From the NCBI RefSeq assembly GCF_048006345.1, contig NZ_CP180351.1, forward strand, positions 3,286,001 through 3,350,000: a stretch of DNA of 64,000 nt, in the 5' to 3' direction. Of the stretch, positions 60,504-64,000 are shown in pieces. The translations under genes were made by a program, and so were the position numbers. The notes under the pieces were generated by a model. That model was not told the DNA's origin. It did no database searches and worked only from the letters and a program-made list of their open reading frames with translations. Positions within the stretch are counted from its first letter, which is position 1; each line of letters begins with the position of its first letter. Source of the DNA: Marivita sp030148515. Its GTDB lineage: Bacteria > Pseudomonadota > Alphaproteobacteria > Rhodobacterales > Rhodobacteraceae.

Positions 60504-60983
60504 TCAGTCTGCCCTACAGTCTTCGCCGCGGAAACAGGACAGCGCCTTCTGCTCCTGTTCGGCGGTCGGTGACGCATAGGTCATACCGGGACACGGGCTG
60601 ATCTGCGCAACCCATTGGAGCTTTTCCTGTTTGAGGAACGCCAGATGCTCGCCTTTCGCGGTTCCGCCGCACCAAGGGCCAAGGCAGGACACCCGCAGAA
60701 TCACGTCGCGTTCGAACCGCTTGGTGAACCCGTACTTGGTGAGGGAGTATCCGGCCAGCCAGCCTTCGATATCTGTCGTGTCACGTTTGCGGGAAGTGCG
60801 TAGATCGGTGCGGTCAGGCAGCTTGGCCTCATCGAAGAACAGATCGCCTTTGACGATGATATAGGCGTCGTCGGATTGCGCGGCCTGCTGAAAGTCGCGG
60901 GCGATGTCCGGCGGTGCGCAACTCAGCGCATGGGCAGGTTGCGCGAGTGCCATCAGGCCCGCAAGGACAACGCCCAGCCGCAT
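60504..60983 (-). CDS. Small exported protein of unknown function
   Basis: This 159-residue protein starts MRLGVVLAGLMALAQPAHAL, a signal peptide with a cleavage site after AHA, so it is likely periplasmic. Six cysteines in the mature protein (for example VSCLGPWCGG, ISPCPGM, CFRGEDCRAD) suggest disulfides. No domain is recognised. Its ATG lies at the rppH stop (TGATG), so the two are coupled. Confidence 0.75.
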   Translation of the reverse strand: MRLGVVLAGLMALAQPAHALSCAPPDIARDFQQAAQSDDAYIIVKGDLFFDEAKLPDRTDLRTSRKRDTTDIEGWLAGYSLTKYGFTKRFERDVILRVSCLGPWCGGTAKGEHLAFLKQEKLQWVAQISPCPGMTYASPTAEQEQKALSCFRGEDCRAD

Positions 60984-61465
60984 CACAGGTGGTCCTTGAA
61001 GGCCGCCAGCACCCGTTCGTAGACATGCCGCTTGAACGGCACGATGTTGTTGATGAGCTGATCCGGCGCCATCCACTGCCACCGGCTGAATTCCTGATGC
61101 TCGGTCGCGATATCGACCTGATCGTCGGTGCCGTTAAAGCGCATCAGGAACCATTTCTGCTCCTGACCGCGATACCGCCCCTTCCAGAGCTTGCCGACAA
61201 GATCATGCGGCAGATCGTAGGGTATCCAGTCCTTGGTCTCGGCCTCGACCTTGACGAGCGAGGCCAGAACCCCGGTTTCTTCCCACAGCTCGCGCAGCGC
61301 CGCGTCACGCGGGCTTTCGCCCTTGTCCACCCCACCCTGCGGCATTTGCCAAGCCGGGCCGGGGTTGTCGAGCCGCTGGCCGACAAAGACCTTTCCCTCA
61401 CGATTGACCAGCATCACGCCGACACAGGGACGGTAGGGCAGCTTGGCAATCTGTTCGGGGGTCAT
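60983..61465 (-). CDS. rppH: RNA pyrophosphohydrolase
   Basis: This 160-residue Nudix enzyme removes pyrophosphate from the 5' end of mRNA and starts its decay. The Nudix box is GGVDKGESPRDAALRELWEETG (two G-x5-E-x7-REUxEExGU parts present). WQMPQGGVDKGESPRD and RWQWMAPDQLINNIVPFKR match the RppH branch. GTG/ATG ambiguity is absent; ATG at 61465 is used. The small exported protein gene overlaps downstream. A hairpin lies between it and ctpA. Confidence 0.93.
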   Translation of the reverse strand: MTPEQIAKLPYRPCVGVMLVNREGKVFVGQRLDNPGPAWQMPQGGVDKGESPRDAALRELWEETGVLASLVKVEAETKDWIPYDLPHDLVGKLWKGRYRGQEQKWFLMRFNGTDDQVDIATEHQEFSRWQWMAPDQLINNIVPFKRHVYERVLAAFKDHL

Positions 61466-61485
61466 GCTGGGGCCTTTGTAAATGT

Positions 61486-61510
61486 GCGGCGCAGGAACAC
61501 CCTGCGCCGC
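61486..61510. other. Hairpin between rppH and ctpA
   Basis: GCGGCGCAGG (61486-61495) pairs with CCTGCGCCGC (61501-61510) around a 5-base loop. No strong T-run follows on the minus strand. It may be a weak terminator of ctpA or an RNA-stabilising stem. Confidence 0.5.
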
Positions 61511-61519
61511 GATGTGGTC

Positions 61520-62857
61520 TTACTCTTTCGACGGCTGCAGCGCGGTCAGGCCCTTGAGGATGTCGATGGCATAGGCCAGCTGGTAATCCTCTTCACGCAG
61601 TGCTGCAGCAGCTTCGGCCTTGGCGCGGTCAGCTTCGATCTGCTGGATCTCGTCCTCGGTCAGACTGTCATTGTCGAGGCTGCCGCGCAGGTCGGCTTCG
61701 GACCGGCTCAATGCGTTTGTCTCCTCGTCCTCAGCACTGGCTTCGGGGCGGCGCGGCTGGGCCACAACGATGTCCGGCGACACGCCCAGCGCCTGAATCG
61801 ACCGACCCGACGGCGTGTAATACCGTGCCGTGGTCAGACGCATCGCACCGTCACCCCGCAGCGGCATCACCGTCTGAACCGAGCCTTTGCCGAAGGACTT
61901 GGTGCCCACGACGATGGCGCGGCGGTGATCCTGAAGTGCACCGGCCACGATTTCGGACGCCGACGCAGAACCGCCATTGATCAGAACGACAATCGGCTTG
62001 CCCTGCGCCAGATCGCCCGGTGTAGCATTGTAACGGTCGCCATCCTCGGGGTTGCGGCCACGGGTGCTGACGATTTCGCCCTTTTCGAGGAACGCATCGC
62101 TGACGCGGATCGCCTGATTGAGCAAACCACCGGGGTTGTTGCGCAGGTCGAGCACGATGCCTTCGACATTGTCCATGCCACCCGCCGCTTCGACCTGTTC
62201 GGCCAAGCCTTCTTCGAGGTTGGCGTAGGTCTGGTCGTTGAACGTGGTCACACGCAGGACCACCGCATCACCTTGCAAGCGGGTACGAACGGCCGTCAGT
62301 TTGATCGTGTCGCGAATGATCGACACGTCGAACGGTTCTGCCTCGCCTTCGCGCACCACCGTGATGATGATCTCGGAGCCGACCGGCCCGCGCATCATGT
62401 CGACCGCTTCATCCAGCGTCAGACCCAATACAGACGCACCATCCACATGCGTGATGAAGTCGCCCGCTTCGATCCCGGCTTCCTCGGCAGGGGTGCCGTC
62501 GATGGGCGATACGACCTTCACAAAGCCTTCTTCCTGGGTGACTTCGATCCCAAGACCACCGAATTCCCCACGCGTCTGCACCCGCATGTCTGCGGCATCG
62601 TCGGGCGACAGGTAGCTGGAATGGGGATCCAGCGAGGTCAGCATGCCGTCAATGGCCGCTTCGATCAGATCACCGGCATCCACCTCTTCGACATATTGCG
62701 CACGGATGCGTTCGAAAATGTCACCGAACAGGTCCAGCTGTTCGTACACGTTTGTGGTGCGGGCGCTTTCCTGCGCGATCAGCGGACCCACGAATTGCGT
62801 CGTGGCCACGATGCCTGCGAGTGTGCCGCCCATGGCCGCCATGACTACTTTTTTCAT
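61520..62857 (-). CDS. ctpA: C-terminal processing peptidase (S41 family)
   Basis: This 445-residue exported serine protease has an N-terminal signal/anchor (MKKVVMAAMGGTLAGIVATT), a PDZ domain (about 85-170, GLGIEVTQEEGFVKVVSPID) and the S41 domain with the Ser-Lys dyad in GGSASASEIVAGALQDHRRA and VVGTKSFGKGSVQT. It trims periplasmic proteins and is often tied to cell-wall enzymes. Its ATG overlaps the envC stop by 4 bases, so it is coupled to envC. Confidence 0.93.
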   Translation of the reverse strand: MKKVVMAAMGGTLAGIVATTQFVGPLIAQESARTTNVYEQLDLFGDIFERIRAQYVEEVDAGDLIEAAIDGMLTSLDPHSSYLSPDDAADMRVQTRGEFGGLGIEVTQEEGFVKVVSPIDGTPAEEAGIEAGDFITHVDGASVLGLTLDEAVDMMRGPVGSEIIITVVREGEAEPFDVSIIRDTIKLTAVRTRLQGDAVVLRVTTFNDQTYANLEEGLAEQVEAAGGMDNVEGIVLDLRNNPGGLLNQAIRVSDAFLEKGEIVSTRGRNPEDGDRYNATPGDLAQGKPIVVLINGGSASASEIVAGALQDHRRAIVVGTKSFGKGSVQTVMPLRGDGAMRLTTARYYTPSGRSIQALGVSPDIVVAQPRRPEASAEDEETNALSRSEADLRGSLDNDSLTEDEIQQIEADRAKAEAAAALREEDYQLAYAIDILKGLTALQPSKE

Positions 62858-63984
62858 TCGGTCCTTCCCTTATCCTGTGTGAACCACCCGAGGGGGTCCT
62901 CTGGCGTGTCGCCCAATCTGACTTCTATATAGAGCGTTTCGGACAGCGCTTCGCCAGCCCTTTCACCGGATGGTGATTGAATATCGTTGGTTTCGCCCGC
63001 CGGACCGCCCATCAAACCGACCGGGCTGCCCTCGGGAAGCACCTGTCCGGTCTCTCCGAACACGGTTTCGAGCCCCGCAAACACGAATAGAATATCGGGT
63101 TCCGGTTCAAGAATACTGACCAGCCCGTAATCCAAGAGCGGACCCCTGTAGCGGATCGTCGCCGCAGCCGGTGTTGTCACAAGTGCGCGAGGCCGGGTCG
63201 CGATCAGCACACCCGGTCGCGTCACACCCGCTGCATCGGTCTCACCCGCCCGGCGCAGGATCTCGCCCGTGACCGGCAGCGGCAACCGGCCCTTGCGATT
63301 GCTGGCGGCGGGCAGATCAAGATCAGCCTCGTCTTCCGAGATTTGGCTCAACCCGGCCGCAAACCCGTCCAGCGTTTCAGAAGCCGCGATCAGCAGCGCG
63401 GTTTTGACCGGGTCTTCGGTGAATTTGCGTGGCAAATCGGTGCGGTCGGCCATCGCCTGACTTAACGCGGTGCGGGCCGCCTGAATATCGGCCAGTCCAT
63501 TTTGCAGCGTATTCGCAGCGTCCTGCTGCAACTGGCGAAGGGCGGTTGCCTCTTCCACATCTGCGCGCAGGTCTGATGCCGCAGCGGTGAGTGCGGGCGT
63601 GATCGACGCCATCAACAGTCCTGCCCGCGCGGTCCCGATAGGGCCATCGGGATGCACAAAGTTCTGCGGTCCCGCACCCGGGCCAATCGCCGACAGCGCC
63701 GCAAGCAGGCGTCTGACCTCGGTATCGCGCGCATCAAGATCGCGGCGCAATTCGGTTTCGCGGATCGACGCCGCCCGCAGCCCATCGCGCATTGCGGCCA
63801 GCCCTGTCTCGAACGCGTGTACGGCCTCGGTCAGGGCCCGCACCCGATCCCGCGCGGACTCGGCTGCATCAAGCTGGGCTGTTGCATCTTCCAACTGCAC
63901 CATCGCGTTGCGCGCAGCGTCGGCCGGGGTCTGGGCCGAGAGGGGCACGCCAATCAGGCAGAAAAGAAGCGCAAGGTGCCTCAT
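62854..63984 (-). CDS. envC: EnvC-like murein hydrolase activator (degenerate M23)
   Basis: This 376-residue exported protein has a signal peptide (MRHLALLFCLIGVPLSAQTP), a long coiled coil (about 30-190) and a C-terminal LytM-like domain (TRPGVLIATRPRALVTTPAA, YRGPLLDYGLVSILEPEPDI) in which the zinc-binding histidines of active M23 peptidases are missing. This is the pattern of EnvC, which activates septal amidases instead of cutting peptidoglycan itself. ctpA is coupled downstream. A stop codon at 63992-63994 suggests that an upstream gene on the same strand ends just before the window edge. Confidence 0.88.
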   Translation of the reverse strand: MRHLALLFCLIGVPLSAQTPADAARNAMVQLEDATAQLDAAESARDRVRALTEAVHAFETGLAAMRDGLRAASIRETELRRDLDARDTEVRRLLAALSAIGPGAGPQNFVHPDGPIGTARAGLLMASITPALTAAASDLRADVEEATALRQLQQDAANTLQNGLADIQAARTALSQAMADRTDLPRKFTEDPVKTALLIAASETLDGFAAGLSQISEDEADLDLPAASNRKGRLPLPVTGEILRRAGETDAAGVTRPGVLIATRPRALVTTPAAATIRYRGPLLDYGLVSILEPEPDILFVFAGLETVFGETGQVLPEGSPVGLMGGPAGETNDIQSPSGERAGEALSETLYIEVRLGDTPEDPLGWFTQDKGRTE

Positions 63985-64000
63985 GTGCGGATCAGGCTTT

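Noticed and set aside
60914..62932. Open frame of 672 codons on the plus strand antisense to rppH, ctpA and part of envC
   Set aside because: It is antisense to genes with clear family motifs and has no recognisable domain or ribosome site; a product of high GC and codon bias.
1..64000. tRNA, rRNA, tmRNA, 6S RNA or CRISPR array
   Set aside because: No cloverleaf, rRNA-like or regularly spaced repeat segments were recognised in the intergenic spaces.

Overview
The window looks like chromosomal DNA of an alphaproteobacterium, most likely a Rhodobacteraceae (Roseobacter-type) bacterium. The basis is the high GC, the protein families (DUF1127, GcvA-like LysR, choice-of-anchor L/Hint proteins, aa3 oxidase subunit IV, ETF-QO, PHB genes phaA-phaB) and the dense packing with many 4-base start/stop overlaps. 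No rRNA, tRNA, CRISPR array, transposase, integrase or phage structural gene was seen. The content is mostly housekeeping, with a few accessory or damaged spots.

Layout. 1-1.7 kb: reductive pyrimidine catabolism (preA partial, preT) behind a palindromic operator. 1.9-6.2 kb: a DUF1127 protein, rpsD, an EAL phosphodiesterase and phaA/phaB. 6.2-10.2 kb: an EamA exporter, a dioxygenase/esterase pair resembling quinone-resistance mhqO/mhqD, a 34-residue small protein divergent from a LysR regulator, and a YdcH-like protein. 10.2-18.3 kb: tRNA methyltransferase, DUF2007, polyprenyl synthase, ispE, a TPR lipoprotein-like protein, ETF-QO, greA and a membrane protein. 18.4-23.6 kb: molybdenum cofactor cluster (moeA fused to an RNase H-like domain, mobB, mobA, fdhD) divergent from azlCD. 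23.6-28.8 kb: lipoprotein, oxidase subunit IV, Lrp regulator, rmuC and mutL. 28.9-36.1 kb: AEC carrier, fghA, DUF188, ornithine cyclodeaminase-like, MFS, NlpC/P60 and leucyl aminopeptidase. 36.3-43.5 kb: carbonic anhydrase, two hydrolases (one with a large membrane insertion), asd, LOG protein and threonine dehydratase. 43.5-51 kb: a GC-poorer cysteine-peptidase-like gene, dapD, rhodanese, two Hint-domain genes (one frameshifted), dapE and GNAT. 51-64 kb: rnr, GST, WYL regulator, a 234-bp direct repeat bracketing a nitronate monooxygenase gene, a lytic transglycosylase, quinone reductase, transglutaminase, MBL hydrolase, rppH, ctpA and envC.

How the genes work together. asd, dapD and dapE belong to lysine/diaminopimelate synthesis. 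The transglycosylase, ctpA, envC and the NlpC/P60 protein act on the cell wall. moeA, mobB, mobA and fdhD would mature a molybdenum formate dehydrogenase encoded outside the window. phaA and phaB start polyhydroxybutyrate synthesis.

Most unusual observations: (1) the 234-bp, about 96% identical direct repeat that duplicates a regulator 3' end and a transglycosylase 5' end around a lower-GC 1.4-kb insert; (2) a frameshift that fuses two neighbouring Hint-domain genes; (3) a dispersed 41-nt double-hairpin repeat in two copies with a compensatory base-pair change; (4) an alpha/beta hydrolase split by a multi-pass membrane domain; (5) a putative secreted peptidoglycan-binding/cysteine-peptidase protein; (6) a threonine dehydratase whose conserved N-terminus has no start codon; and (7) the RNase H-like/MoeA fusion.
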